DNA from: REBR01 sp033721915 | GTDB lineage: Bacteria > Pseudomonadota > Gammaproteobacteria > Pseudomonadales > Oleiphilaceae | Direction of reading: 5' to 3' | Assembly: GCA_033721915.1 (NCBI GenBank) | Contig: JAWWAC010000028.1 | Span: forward strand, 1 to 37,946 | DNA: 37,946 nt | Part shown: in pieces, positions 16,794-25,793 of the stretch | Layout of the letters: each line of letters begins with the position of its first letter | Position numbering within the stretch: the stretch's first letter is position 1 | The notes under the pieces: model-generated | The model's input: the letters and a program-made list of their open reading frames with translations, nothing else | Databases searched by the model: none | Told to the model about the DNA's origin: nothing | Translations under genes and position numbers: made by a program

Positions 16794-18239
16794 ATGACTA
16801 ACGGTCAAAAGCAACCCCGGGTTCCACGTACACTGGCTGTTACCGGCGGCAAGGGTGGTGTGGGCAAAACCCAGGTGGCACTGAATCTGGCCCTGGTACT
16901 GGCCAGTCAGGGCAAGCGCACGCTGCTGCTGGATGGTGATACCGAGCTGGCCAATGTCAATATAATGCTGGGTCTTTACCCGGAAGTGACACTGGAACAT
17001 GTCATGCTGGGTGAGCGCAGCCTGCAGCAGGCGGTATTGCCGGTCACGGCCAACCTGGATCTGCTGCCCGGTGCCTCCGGTGTGCCTGGCCTGCTCAATC
17101 AGCCTGCCGCCCGGGGCGAGTCCTTTCTGCGGGAGCTGGCGGCACTGGAAACCGGCTACGATCAACTGATCATCGACACCGCCGCGGGCATTCACGGTCC
17201 GGTGCTGCACATGGTGGCGGCCTCCCACCTGGCCTGTGTGGTGATCACCCCGGACCCCACCTCCCTGACCGATGCGTTTTCACTGCTCAAGCTGCTTCAC
17301 CGTCGCGGTTACCGCCGTACCCCCAGCATTATCGTCAACATGGCCCAGGGGGCCTCTCAGGCCCAGAGCATCTACCGGCGCTTCGCAGCGGCGGTGAAGC
17401 GCTACATCGGCCTGCCCACCCATTACATGGGGGCCATCTGGCGCGACGAGAGCATTGCCCAGTCCGTGACCAGCCAGCGTCCCGTGGCCATGATGCCCCC
17501 GTCGGACCCTTCCTGCCGCCAGTTCTGGAGTCTGGCGGATATGCTCTCGGTGCGCTGGTCACAGGGCGTGCCACAGGCCCGGGGCTATGCCGGATACTGG
17601 CAGAACCAGCTGTCACGTCAGGAACGGCGCAGGGAAGAGGCCGGCAGCACAGAGACGCCGTCACCACAGGCGGCTCCCCGGGGTGATGAAGACTGGTTGC
17701 AGGCTTTTGCCCAGTGGCTTGGTGATCCGCAACGGGGGGCGCTGGAGCGCTACCGGCGACTCACTGAGATGTTCTCGGCACTGGGCCGGCACCTGGACGC
17801 GGATATGCTGGAAACCCTGCAGACGGCACTGGCCGCATTGCCCTGGGATCAGGCCCCGGTGCGGCTGCGCAATGCCGCGGCTGCCCATTTCCGCCAACTG
17901 GCGCGGACACTGGATCCACCCACCGGTGCGGTGCCCGCCGAGATGCGTGCCCTGAGCAGCAGCGCCGCTTATGACCGGCAGTCACTGGGTGATCAGCAGG
18001 CACTGGTGGATTACCTGCAGCGACAGGGGCCGGGTACAACGCTGCAACAGGCGCTGGAAAAACGCCGTGAACACTTTGGCCAGCCACGGCACGGCACCGA
18101 AGCCGGTCCGGGCTCCGCCGGGGGTGTGGGCGGGCTCAGTGAGAGCCCGGAGCCCGCCAGGGGTACTGCCGTGAATCCCCGGCCCGGAAATACCGACCTC
18201 TCACACGGGTACCGGGTAAAGGAAAAGACGGATAGTTAG
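16794..18239 (+). CDS. MinD/ParA-family ATPase, FlhG-like, with long C-terminal extension
   Basis: 481 residues. Residues 10 to about 260 are a deviant Walker A ATPase: GGKGGVGKT (18-26) with signature lysine K20, switch/A' LLLDGDTELANVNIMLGL, LDLLPGASGVPGLL and the Walker B-like QLIIDTAAGI. LANVN and PGASG are closest to FlhG/YlxH. The FlhG activation helix DQAxxLR is absent at the N-terminus and no flagellar gene is nearby. Residues about 285-481 are an extension I do not recognise: helical (DEDWLQAFAQWLGDPQRGALERYRR begins it, split here only by position) and then a Gly/Pro/Glu-rich tail. The ATG at 16794 has a poor ribosome-binding site and an in-frame stop 42 bases upstream. Likely positions a cellular structure; partner unknown. 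Confidence 0.85.
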   Translation: MTNGQKQPRVPRTLAVTGGKGGVGKTQVALNLALVLASQGKRTLLLDGDTELANVNIMLGLYPEVTLEHVMLGERSLQQAVLPVTANLDLLPGASGVPGLLNQPAARGESFLRELAALETGYDQLIIDTAAGIHGPVLHMVAASHLACVVITPDPTSLTDAFSLLKLLHRRGYRRTPSIIVNMAQGASQAQSIYRRFAAAVKRYIGLPTHYMGAIWRDESIAQSVTSQRPVAMMPPSDPSCRQFWSLADMLSVRWSQGVPQARGYAGYWQNQLSRQERRREEAGSTETPSPQAAPRGDEDWLQAFAQWLGDPQRGALERYRRLTEMFSALGRHLDADMLETLQTALAALPWDQAPVRLRNAAAAHFRQLARTLDPPTGAVPAEMRALSSSAAYDRQSLGDQQALVDYLQRQGPGTTLQQALEKRREHFGQPRHGTEAGPGSAGGVGGLSESPEPARGTAVNPRPGNTDLSHGYRVKEKTDS

Positions 18240-18242
18240 CCA

Positions 18243-18258
18243 TGTGATCTTGATCACG
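18243..18258. promoter_or_regulatory. CRP/Vfr-type binding site upstream of the fatty acyl-CoA reductase
   Basis: TGTGATCTTGATCACG differs little from the E. coli CRP core TGTGATCTAGATCACA: both TGTGA/TCAC half-sites and the 6-base spacing are present. Its centre is about 80 bases before the predicted transcription start (after the -10 at 18318-18323) and 142 bases before the reductase start codon. Class I activator spacing is possible. Confidence 0.6.
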
Positions 18259-18294
18259 CATTTCAGTGTCAGTCCGGTTACGCTTGCTCGCCCC

Positions 18295-18323
18295 TTTTGC
18301 CCCGTCACCAGTCGGGCTACACT
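18295..18323 (+). promoter_or_regulatory. Weak candidate promoter of the fatty acyl-CoA reductase
   Basis: TACACT (18318-18323) has only TTTTGC 17 bases upstream. A poor -35 fits dependence on an activator at 18243-18258. Confidence 0.35.
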
Positions 18324-18335
18324 GGATCCTTTAGC

Positions 18336-18348
18336 GTGCTCAGAGCAC
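18336..18348. promoter_or_regulatory. Palindrome just downstream of the predicted reductase start site
   Basis: GTGCTC-A-GAGCAC is a perfect 6+1+6 inverted repeat about 6 bases after the predicted transcription start. It could be a repressor operator or a leader hairpin. Confidence 0.35.
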
Positions 18349-18391
18349 AGAAATCCGTTGATCTGATTCAAAAAACAGGGAGTGTTTTGTT

Positions 18392-19945
18392 ATGGATAAC
18401 CCGAATTCCCCGTCCTCCTCCGGGCCCCGTGGCAGCGACCCGGACTCCAGGGTCTGCCAGCATCTGCGCGGCCGCCGCGTGCTGCTGACGGGCACCACCG
18501 GTTTCCTGGGCAAGGTGGTACTGGAGAAGCTGATGCGCAGCGTACCGGACATCGGCGCCGTGCATCTGCTGATCCGCAGCAATGACCGCTTTGCCAGTGC
18601 CCGTGAGCGCTTTGAAAACGACATCATCACCTCGTCCGTGTTCGAGACCCTCAAGCTGGAGGACCCGGAAGGGGTTCAGCGCTTCTGCGATGAGCGCATT
18701 GTCTGCCACACCGGTGAGATGACAGAGCCGTTCTTCGCCATGACCCGCAGTGGTTTCGAGGCCCTGGCGGAACAGGTGGATGCCGTGATCAACTCCGCCG
18801 CCAGCGTCAATTTCCGCGAACCCCTGGATACCGCCCTGAGCATCAACACCCTGTGCCTGAGCCACCTCATGGAACTGGTCCAGGCCGCCGGTGATATTCC
18901 CCTGATCCAGGTCTCCACCTGTTACGTGAATGGCCACAACCAGGGCCATATTCACGAAGAGGTGCTGCGTCCCCACAGCGGCCGCCTTGAGCGCCACGAG
19001 GAGGGCTACTACCCGGTCATGTCACTGATCCGGGTGCTGCTGGACAAGGTATCGGACCTGCGCACCCGCTACACCGGCGAAAAGCTGCAGGAAAAACTGG
19101 TGGAGCTGGGCATCCGCGAGGCCAGGGCCTGCGGCTGGAACGACACCTACACCTTCACCAAGTGGCTCGGTGAACAGCACCTGCTGGAAACGCTGCGGGG
19201 TGGCTCCGTGACCATCGTGCGCCCCTCCATTATCGAAAGCACCCTGCGCGAGCCGGTGCCGGGCTGGGTGGAGGGCATCAAGGTGGCGGATGCGGTGATC
19301 ATGGCCTATGCCCGTCAGAAGGTGCTGTTCTTCCCCGGGCGGGGGCAGGGCGTCATGGATGTGATTCCCGCGGACCTGGTGGCCAACAGTGTGCTGCTGT
19401 CACTGGCGGAGCAGTTCATGTCGCCGGGGCGCCAGCGCATCTATCAGTGCTGCAGCGGATCGTCCAACCCGATTACCGTGCAGGGCTTTGTGGACCTGGT
19501 GATGGAAGAGGCCCAGCGCAATTACAGTGCCTATGATGAGCTCTTCAAAAAGCGTCCCACAGTGCCTTTCCTGCTGGTGAACCGCACTCTTTTCGACCGC
19601 ATCAGCCGCAACAGTCGCCTGCCTGTACGGCTGCTGAATTGGGGCCTTAACCAGGTGGGTCTGGGCAGCGACGACGAGGCACTGGAGAAGCTGGAAACCA
19701 CACTCAAGCTGGCCCGACTTTTCGGCTTCTACAGCTGCCCCCGTTACATCTTCCACAACGACCGTCTGCTGGACCTGGCCACACGCATGGGCAGCCGCGA
19801 CCGCACCCTGTTTCCGGTAGATTCCCGCGCTATTGACTGGCCGCGTTATGTCCACCGCCATATGGTGGGACTGAACCGCTTTGCCCTGAAAGAGCGCAAG
19901 CTCTACAGCCTCAGTGCCCGCAAGGGCAAGCGCCGGGTGGCCTGA
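18392..19945 (+). CDS. Alcohol-forming fatty acyl-CoA reductase
   Basis: 517 residues, matching the roughly 513-residue Marinobacter enzymes (Maqu_2507 type) whose sequence I recall as very similar throughout. It reduces fatty acyl-CoA with NADPH to the fatty alcohol, the precursor of wax esters. An N-terminal extended-SDR Rossmann domain has TGTTGFLGK (33-41). The active-site tyrosine and lysine are Y253 and K257 in DTYTFTKWLGE, followed by the substrate-pocket VRPSIIES. The C-terminal sterile domain (about 380-490) contains FGFYSCPRYIFHNDRL. The ATG at 18392 has GGGAG nine bases upstream. The wax ester synthase (WS/DGAT) is not in the window. Confidence 0.93.
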   Translation: MDNPNSPSSSGPRGSDPDSRVCQHLRGRRVLLTGTTGFLGKVVLEKLMRSVPDIGAVHLLIRSNDRFASARERFENDIITSSVFETLKLEDPEGVQRFCDERIVCHTGEMTEPFFAMTRSGFEALAEQVDAVINSAASVNFREPLDTALSINTLCLSHLMELVQAAGDIPLIQVSTCYVNGHNQGHIHEEVLRPHSGRLERHEEGYYPVMSLIRVLLDKVSDLRTRYTGEKLQEKLVELGIREARACGWNDTYTFTKWLGEQHLLETLRGGSVTIVRPSIIESTLREPVPGWVEGIKVADAVIMAYARQKVLFFPGRGQGVMDVIPADLVANSVLLSLAEQFMSPGRQRIYQCCSGSSNPITVQGFVDLVMEEAQRNYSAYDELFKKRPTVPFLLVNRTLFDRISRNSRLPVRLLNWGLNQVGLGSDDEALEKLETTLKLARLFGFYSCPRYIFHNDRLLDLATRMGSRDRTLFPVDSRAIDWPRYVHRHMVGLNRFALKERKLYSLSARKGKRRVA

Positions 19946-19959
19946 CCCCCTGTTGTGCC

Positions 19960-19992
19960 GGGCCCGTGCTGTCCGGGCCTGTTCCTTTTCCC
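19960..19992 (+). terminator. Terminator after the fatty acyl-CoA reductase
   Basis: GGCCCG (19961-19966) pairs with CGGGCC (19974-19979) across a 7-base loop, followed by a T-rich TGTTCCTTTTCC. It lies 15 bases after the stop codon. Confidence 0.55.
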
Positions 19993-20062
19993 TGGCCAGC
20001 GCGTCAGGGTGTGCCCTCTGCCATGGCGGTGGCTGTCTTTCCGTGCATGGCGGCTGAACGGA

Positions 20063-20092
20063 TTGTGCCCCACTGGGGCCAGCCGCTATGCT
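20063..20092 (+). promoter_or_regulatory. Candidate acetyl-CoA synthetase promoter
   Basis: TTGTGC (20063-20068) and TATGCT (20087-20092) are separated by 18 bases, 70 bases before the gene. The spacer contains the perfect inverted repeat GCCCC-ACT-GGGGC (20067-20079), which could be an operator. Confidence 0.42.
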
Positions 20093-20162
20093 GTTGGCAA
20101 GGCTTCACACCATTCGACTGTCCCGAAGCAGATGGTTTACCAACAACAAGGAGGGCTGCCCC

Positions 20163-22127
<1,965 letters not shown>

Positions 22128-22166
22128 CACCTGTTCGCTTAACGCTTGTCAGTCACTAACCGGACA

Positions 22167-22198
22167 GCGCCGGCCCCGCAAGGGTCCGGCGCTTTTTT
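22167..22198 (+). terminator. Strong Rho-independent terminator after acsA
   Basis: GCGCCGG (22167-22173) pairs with CCGGCGC (22186-22192). An inner CCC/GGG and a GCAA tetraloop extend the hairpin. Six T follow (22193-22198). Confidence 0.9.
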
Positions 22199-22264
22199 AT
22201 GCCTGTTTTGATGAGGTCGCATTGGATTCTCTGGTGATCACTGGTGCGCTGCCTGTTTTTCCCC

Positions 22265-22293
22265 TTGCACAGCCGGAAGGATGGCTGTATATT
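22265..22293 (+). promoter_or_regulatory. Sigma-70 promoter of the fatty acid desaturase
   Basis: TTGCAC (22265-22270), a 17-base spacer and TATATT (22288-22293). Transcription would start near 22300, about 37 bases before the ATG. Confidence 0.62.
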
Positions 22294-22298
22294 TCGGC

Positions 22299-22310
22299 GT
22301 ACAGATGTAC
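22299..22310. promoter_or_regulatory. Inverted-repeat operator at the desaturase start site
   Basis: GTACA-GA-TGTAC is perfect in both arms and sits on the predicted transcription start. A third TGTA half-site (22286-22289) overlaps the -10. TACA/TGTA cores recall operators of FabR/DesT-like TetR repressors of unsaturated fatty acid genes; that resemblance is from memory and unverified. Confidence 0.5.
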
Positions 22311-22336
22311 TCTTAATTTCAGAAGAGGTTTCAGCA

Positions 22337-23455
22337 ATGGGCACAGCCATTAACGGTAATGTGAAAAACCTGGGCGCCGAGTCGCTCTCGCAGCAGGCCG
22401 GTGCGGCGGATGAGCGGGCCATCCGCAAACGCATCCGCGAAGAGCTCCCGGCGGATACCTTTCGCCCCCAGACCTGGCGGGTGATCTGGTTTCTGCCACT
22501 GACACTGGTGATTGTCGGCGGCATAACCGCCATGCTGACACTGGGCCTGCCCTGGTGGGGCAACCTGATGCTGGCCATGGCGGTGGGCAATTCACTGGTG
22601 GCCCAGGCGTTTCTCGCCCATGAGGTGCTGCACGGTGCGGCGGGCATGTCCCGGTCCATGCAGAACTTCTTTGGCTGGCTGGGTTTTGGCCCCATGCTGA
22701 TCACCCCGGAATTCTGGCGTGCCTGGCACAACCGTGAGCATCACGGCAACACCAACCAGGGGGACAAGGACCCGGACAGCTTCGGCACCATGGCCCGCTA
22801 CAAAAAGCACCCCAAACTGACCGGCTTTCTCAAGCTGGCCCCGGGTTCCGGCACCTGGTACAGCTATTTCTTCCTGACCTATTCCTTTATTTTCCACGCC
22901 CAGCTGGTGCTCTGGTTCCAGACCCGCAAGGCCAATGCCTTTCCGGGCTTCAACCGCAAGCGCGCCATCCGCCAGAGTCTGGCCTGCGGCGCGGCCTGGC
23001 TGGCACTGATTGCCCTCTCCGGTGGCATGGCGGTGTTTACGGTGCTGATTCCGCTGGTGTGGGCCAACATGGTGGGGCAGGGGTATATCCTCACCAACCA
23101 CTTCCTGCGCCCGCAGACTGAGACCAACAACCCCGTGGACAATTCCATGAGTGTGCGCACGCCGGGCATCGTGGACCGTCTGCATTTCCGCTTCAGTCAC
23201 CATGTGGAGCACCACCTGTTCCCCAATATGGCCTCCAGCAAGGCACCCCGGGTGCGGGAGTGGCTGGAGAAGAATCTGCCGGAGCGCTACGTGGCGCCTT
23301 CACACGCCAAGGCCATCGTGCAGCTCTACAAAACCCCACGGGTGTACCTCACCCCCACCACACTGGTGGACCCCAAGGACCTCAGCGCCACCTACGACCT
23401 GGTGCCGCTCCAGGACGAGCTGATGTCACTGAACCGGGACGCCCGTGTGGCCTGA
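22337..23455 (+). CDS. Membrane fatty acid desaturase
   Basis: 372 residues. It belongs to the PF00487-type di-iron desaturases. Three histidine boxes: HEVLH (H95, H99), HNREHH (H131, H135, H136) and HHVEHH (H289, H292, H293). Hydrophobic spans at about 48-70, 76-98, 175-195 and 214-250 place it in the inner membrane. The enzyme would insert a double bond into an acyl chain using O2 and an electron donor; position and carrier (acyl-CoA, acyl lipid) cannot be told. There is no fused cytochrome b5 or ferredoxin domain. The frame is open to 22244, but the ATG at 22337 has AGAGG 9 bases upstream and lies downstream of the promoter at 22265-22293. Confidence 0.93.
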   Translation: MGTAINGNVKNLGAESLSQQAGAADERAIRKRIREELPADTFRPQTWRVIWFLPLTLVIVGGITAMLTLGLPWWGNLMLAMAVGNSLVAQAFLAHEVLHGAAGMSRSMQNFFGWLGFGPMLITPEFWRAWHNREHHGNTNQGDKDPDSFGTMARYKKHPKLTGFLKLAPGSGTWYSYFFLTYSFIFHAQLVLWFQTRKANAFPGFNRKRAIRQSLACGAAWLALIALSGGMAVFTVLIPLVWANMVGQGYILTNHFLRPQTETNNPVDNSMSVRTPGIVDRLHFRFSHHVEHHLFPNMASSKAPRVREWLEKNLPERYVAPSHAKAIVQLYKTPRVYLTPTTLVDPKDLSATYDLVPLQDELMSLNRDARVA

Positions 23456-23477
23456 GTGGCCACAATGCCTCCCCATG

Positions 23478-23514
23478 AAAAAGGCCGGCCCCTTCTCAGG
23501 TCCGGCCTTTTTTT
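23478..23514 (+). terminator. Rho-independent terminator after the desaturase
   Basis: AAAGGCCGG (23480-23488) pairs with CCGGCCTTT (23502-23510), with T to 23514 and A upstream from 23478. It can act in both directions and so also serve the convergent lipoprotein gene. Confidence 0.9.
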
Positions 23515-23581
23515 GCCTCTTCAGTTGAGGCTGGAAACGGATCGCGGCGGTAGCCGCTACGGGTGTCTCTCCCCGGTGGCT

Positions 23582-24169
23582 TCAGCGCACCGGGCCTTCA
23601 CGGCGGGTGTCGCCGCCGGGGACCAGCGTCAGGCGGCCGTCCCCCACCTTGATGTTCATGTTCATCATGCCGAACAGGCGTTGCCCCAGGTCCGTTTCAT
23701 CCAGCTCGTAGACCGGGTACTCATCCAGGAAGCGGGAGGCGATGGTGGTGATGGCGCCGGCGTAGGGCTGCAGATCCAGTGAGCCCATGGTCGATTCCAG
23801 GCGGGATTCCAGCAGTGTCAGGTCCCGCAGGAAAACGGCCTTTTTCTCACCGTCGTAGAACGGGGCGCCTTCCACCATGAAGCTGATGTCCACGGGAATC
23901 CGCACCATCAGGGCATCCAGTGAGGCCCTTCCGGCGAAGTCCACGTGCACCACTTCCCGTCCGTCGGGCCCCAGGCGTACTTTGGCCCGCTTGAGCTCAA
24001 GGCGCATGGGCACGCCATTGCGCACCTGCTGGGCATCGAAGTTGCGGATCTGTTGTTGCAGGTGCTGCTCCACCGTGGCCTCATCGATGCTGTAAGGGCT
24101 CATGGAGGCGCAGCCGCTGGCAAGAAGCGCCAGTGTCATTAGCAGGGGCAGTGTGATTGAACGCATCAT
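23582..24169 (-). CDS. DUF1439 (YceB-family) lipoprotein
   Basis: 195 residues. The N-terminus MMRSITLPLLMTLALLASGC is a lipoprotein signal with the likely lipidated cysteine at residue 20; position -3 is Ala, slightly off the usual Leu. The mature part matches E. coli YceB in pattern: SIDEATVEQHL at the start, PFYDGEKKAVFLRDLTLLES in the middle and a C-terminal YPVYELDE. YceB-type proteins are lipid-anchored with a BPI/SYLF-like fold and unknown function. The ATG at 24169 is taken because the signal peptide starts there, although the frame is open to 24247. It converges with the desaturase. Confidence 0.85.
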   Translation of the reverse strand: MMRSITLPLLMTLALLASGCASMSPYSIDEATVEQHLQQQIRNFDAQQVRNGVPMRLELKRAKVRLGPDGREVVHVDFAGRASLDALMVRIPVDISFMVEGAPFYDGEKKAVFLRDLTLLESRLESTMGSLDLQPYAGAITTIASRFLDEYPVYELDETDLGQRLFGMMNMNIKVGDGRLTLVPGGDTRREGPVR

Positions 24170-24235
24170 CAGGGGCTCTCCGGGGTGTTGACGTCCGTCA
24201 GGGTGGTCAGGGGAAGGCCATGATGGCACGACGCT

Positions 24236-24267
24236 CCGGCCGGTCAAGGAAAATCCTCTCCGGCCGG
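24236..24267 (-). terminator. Possible hairpin after the aminotransferase gene
   Basis: Two copies of the self-complementary CCGGCCGG (24236-24243 and 24260-24267) can pair across a 16-base loop just downstream of the aminotransferase stop. No clear T-run. Confidence 0.3.
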
Positions 24268-24289
24268 GGCACAGGTGGCATTAGGCGGA

Positions 24290-25534
24290 TCAGAACTTCT
24301 GTTTTTTCATCCAGGGGATGATGCGGTCGAAGGCCTCCTCGATACGCTCACAGGAGGCGGAGAAGGCAAAGCGGATGGAGTTGGTGCAGCTGTCACCAAA
24401 GGCATCCCCCGGCACGGCGCAGACGCCGGTTTCCTGCAGCAGCCGCAGACACACATCCGAAGCGTCCACATGGGCCGGCAGGTCCGGGAAAATGTAGAAG
24501 CCACCGCCGGGCTTGTAGCCGGTCAGGTGGGGTGTCTGGCTGACCAGGTCCGTGATCAGGTCCCGCCGTTCACGGTAGATATTCACCATGTCACGGACAC
24601 ACTGCTGATCCCCCTCCAGGGCCGCCACACCGGCAAACTGGGCCGGTGTGTTGGCCACGGAGGTGGTGAACATATGGTAGCGCCTCAGCTTCTTGATGGC
24701 CCCCTGGCTGGAGATCACCCAGCCCACACGCAGGCCGGCCATGCTGTAGGTCTTGGAGAAGCTGCTGATGCACATGACGTGGTCCAGGTCGGTGCCACAG
24801 CTGAGAACACTGGCGTAGGGCTCGGTCTCGTCCTCGTCCAGCACCAGGTGGTCGTACACCTCGTCGCTGAACACCTGGATGCCCCGGAAGGCGCACTCCT
24901 CCACAATGGCCTCAATGGTGGAGCGGGGGTAGACCGCCCCGGTAGGGTTGTTGGGGGAGTTGAGCACCACGGCGAAGGTACGCATGCCAATGGCCCGGAT
25001 TACGTCTTCCGGGTCCAGCTGGTGGCCGTTTTCCGCCCGGGTGGGCACGTACTTCACCTCGCCGCCGTTCATGCGGATCAGCGGCGCGTAGAGCAGAAAC
25101 GAGGGGTCCACCACCAGGAACTGACGCCCCGGTGCCGCCGTGGCGGACAGGGCCAGGTACATGGCTTCAGTGGCACCGCTGGTGACCAGGATATTGTCCG
25201 TGGTCAGGTTGCGGTCGTATTTCTTGCTGTAGTAGTTGCGCAGTGACACCAGCAGCTCCGGCAGGCCGGCATCCATGGTGTAGCCGGTCTGGCCGGCGCG
25301 GATGGCGTCGATCATGGCCTCGGAGACGTGGGCCGGCGTGGGCTGGTCCGGCTGGCCGATGGACAGGTGGATGACATCGGTCATCTCGGCGGCCATGTTG
25401 ACCATGCGGCGGATGCCCGGCACCGGGATCGCCTGCATCGAGGGATGCCAGCGGGCCTTGGTCTTGCGATAGGTGATCTTGTGACTGGGAGCACCGCTGG
25501 GAGTCGTCTCTGTACGGTCGGTCGGAGTTGCCAT
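24290..25534 (-). CDS. Class I/II pyridoxal-phosphate aminotransferase
   Basis: 414 residues, aspartate aminotransferase fold type I. The cofactor lysine is K261 in SSFSKTYSMAGLRVGW. Other motifs: LSIGQPDQPTP, GYTMDAGLPELL, TSGATEAMYLAL, NSPNNPTGAVY (cofactor Asn) and the C-terminal substrate-carboxylate arginine in SIRFAFS. It resembles the subgroup labelled aspartate or putative aminotransferase A; the exact amino acid is not determinable. The ATG at 25534 follows AAGGA by seven bases. The N-terminal 30 residues (Thr/Ser-rich) precede the domain. It is divergent from the D-2-hydroxyacid dehydrogenase across a structured 259-base region. Confidence 0.9.
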   Translation of the reverse strand: MATPTDRTETTPSGAPSHKITYRKTKARWHPSMQAIPVPGIRRMVNMAAEMTDVIHLSIGQPDQPTPAHVSEAMIDAIRAGQTGYTMDAGLPELLVSLRNYYSKKYDRNLTTDNILVTSGATEAMYLALSATAAPGRQFLVVDPSFLLYAPLIRMNGGEVKYVPTRAENGHQLDPEDVIRAIGMRTFAVVLNSPNNPTGAVYPRSTIEAIVEECAFRGIQVFSDEVYDHLVLDEDETEPYASVLSCGTDLDHVMCISSFSKTYSMAGLRVGWVISSQGAIKKLRRYHMFTTSVANTPAQFAGVAALEGDQQCVRDMVNIYRERRDLITDLVSQTPHLTGYKPGGGFYIFPDLPAHVDASDVCLRLLQETGVCAVPGDAFGDSCTNSIRFAFSASCERIEEAFDRIIPWMKKQKF

Positions 25535-25793
25535 TCAGGAATCCTTATTGTTGCTGCTCGGCCACTCTTGGCAAACCCGCCTCCGGTGGGCGGAGAGCGG
25601 CGAGTGGCGGATTAACCCATAACTGCTGGTATTGGCCAGCAGAGTCTCTCTGACTGGAATACTGGACCCGTATCGGGATTAACACAACCATCCGGGTATC
25701 CGTATCAACCGCAATAGGGGGCGGTTGACCCCTGTGGCCCACAGATCAATACTGGGTCGGGAGTAACCATTACCCAGATTGGCAGGAGAGCCC
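25535..25793. repeat. Intergenic region with three separate inverted repeats
   Basis: 259 bases without a gene. It contains CTGCTGG/CCAGCAG (25623-25629 and 25636-25642), TCAACCGC/GCGGTTGA (25705-25712 and 25721-25728) and CTGGGT/ACCCAG (25752-25757 and 25772-25777). GTATC recurs around 25670-25705. No protein-coding reading or tRNA was found. They may be operators or leader structures of the divergent aminotransferase and hydroxyacid dehydrogenase genes. Confidence 0.5.

Noticed and set aside
18243..18258. The TGTGATCTTGATCACG palindrome as terminator of the MinD-like gene
   Set aside because: It has no loop bases, is not GC-rich and no T-run follows; the CRP-type reading is better.
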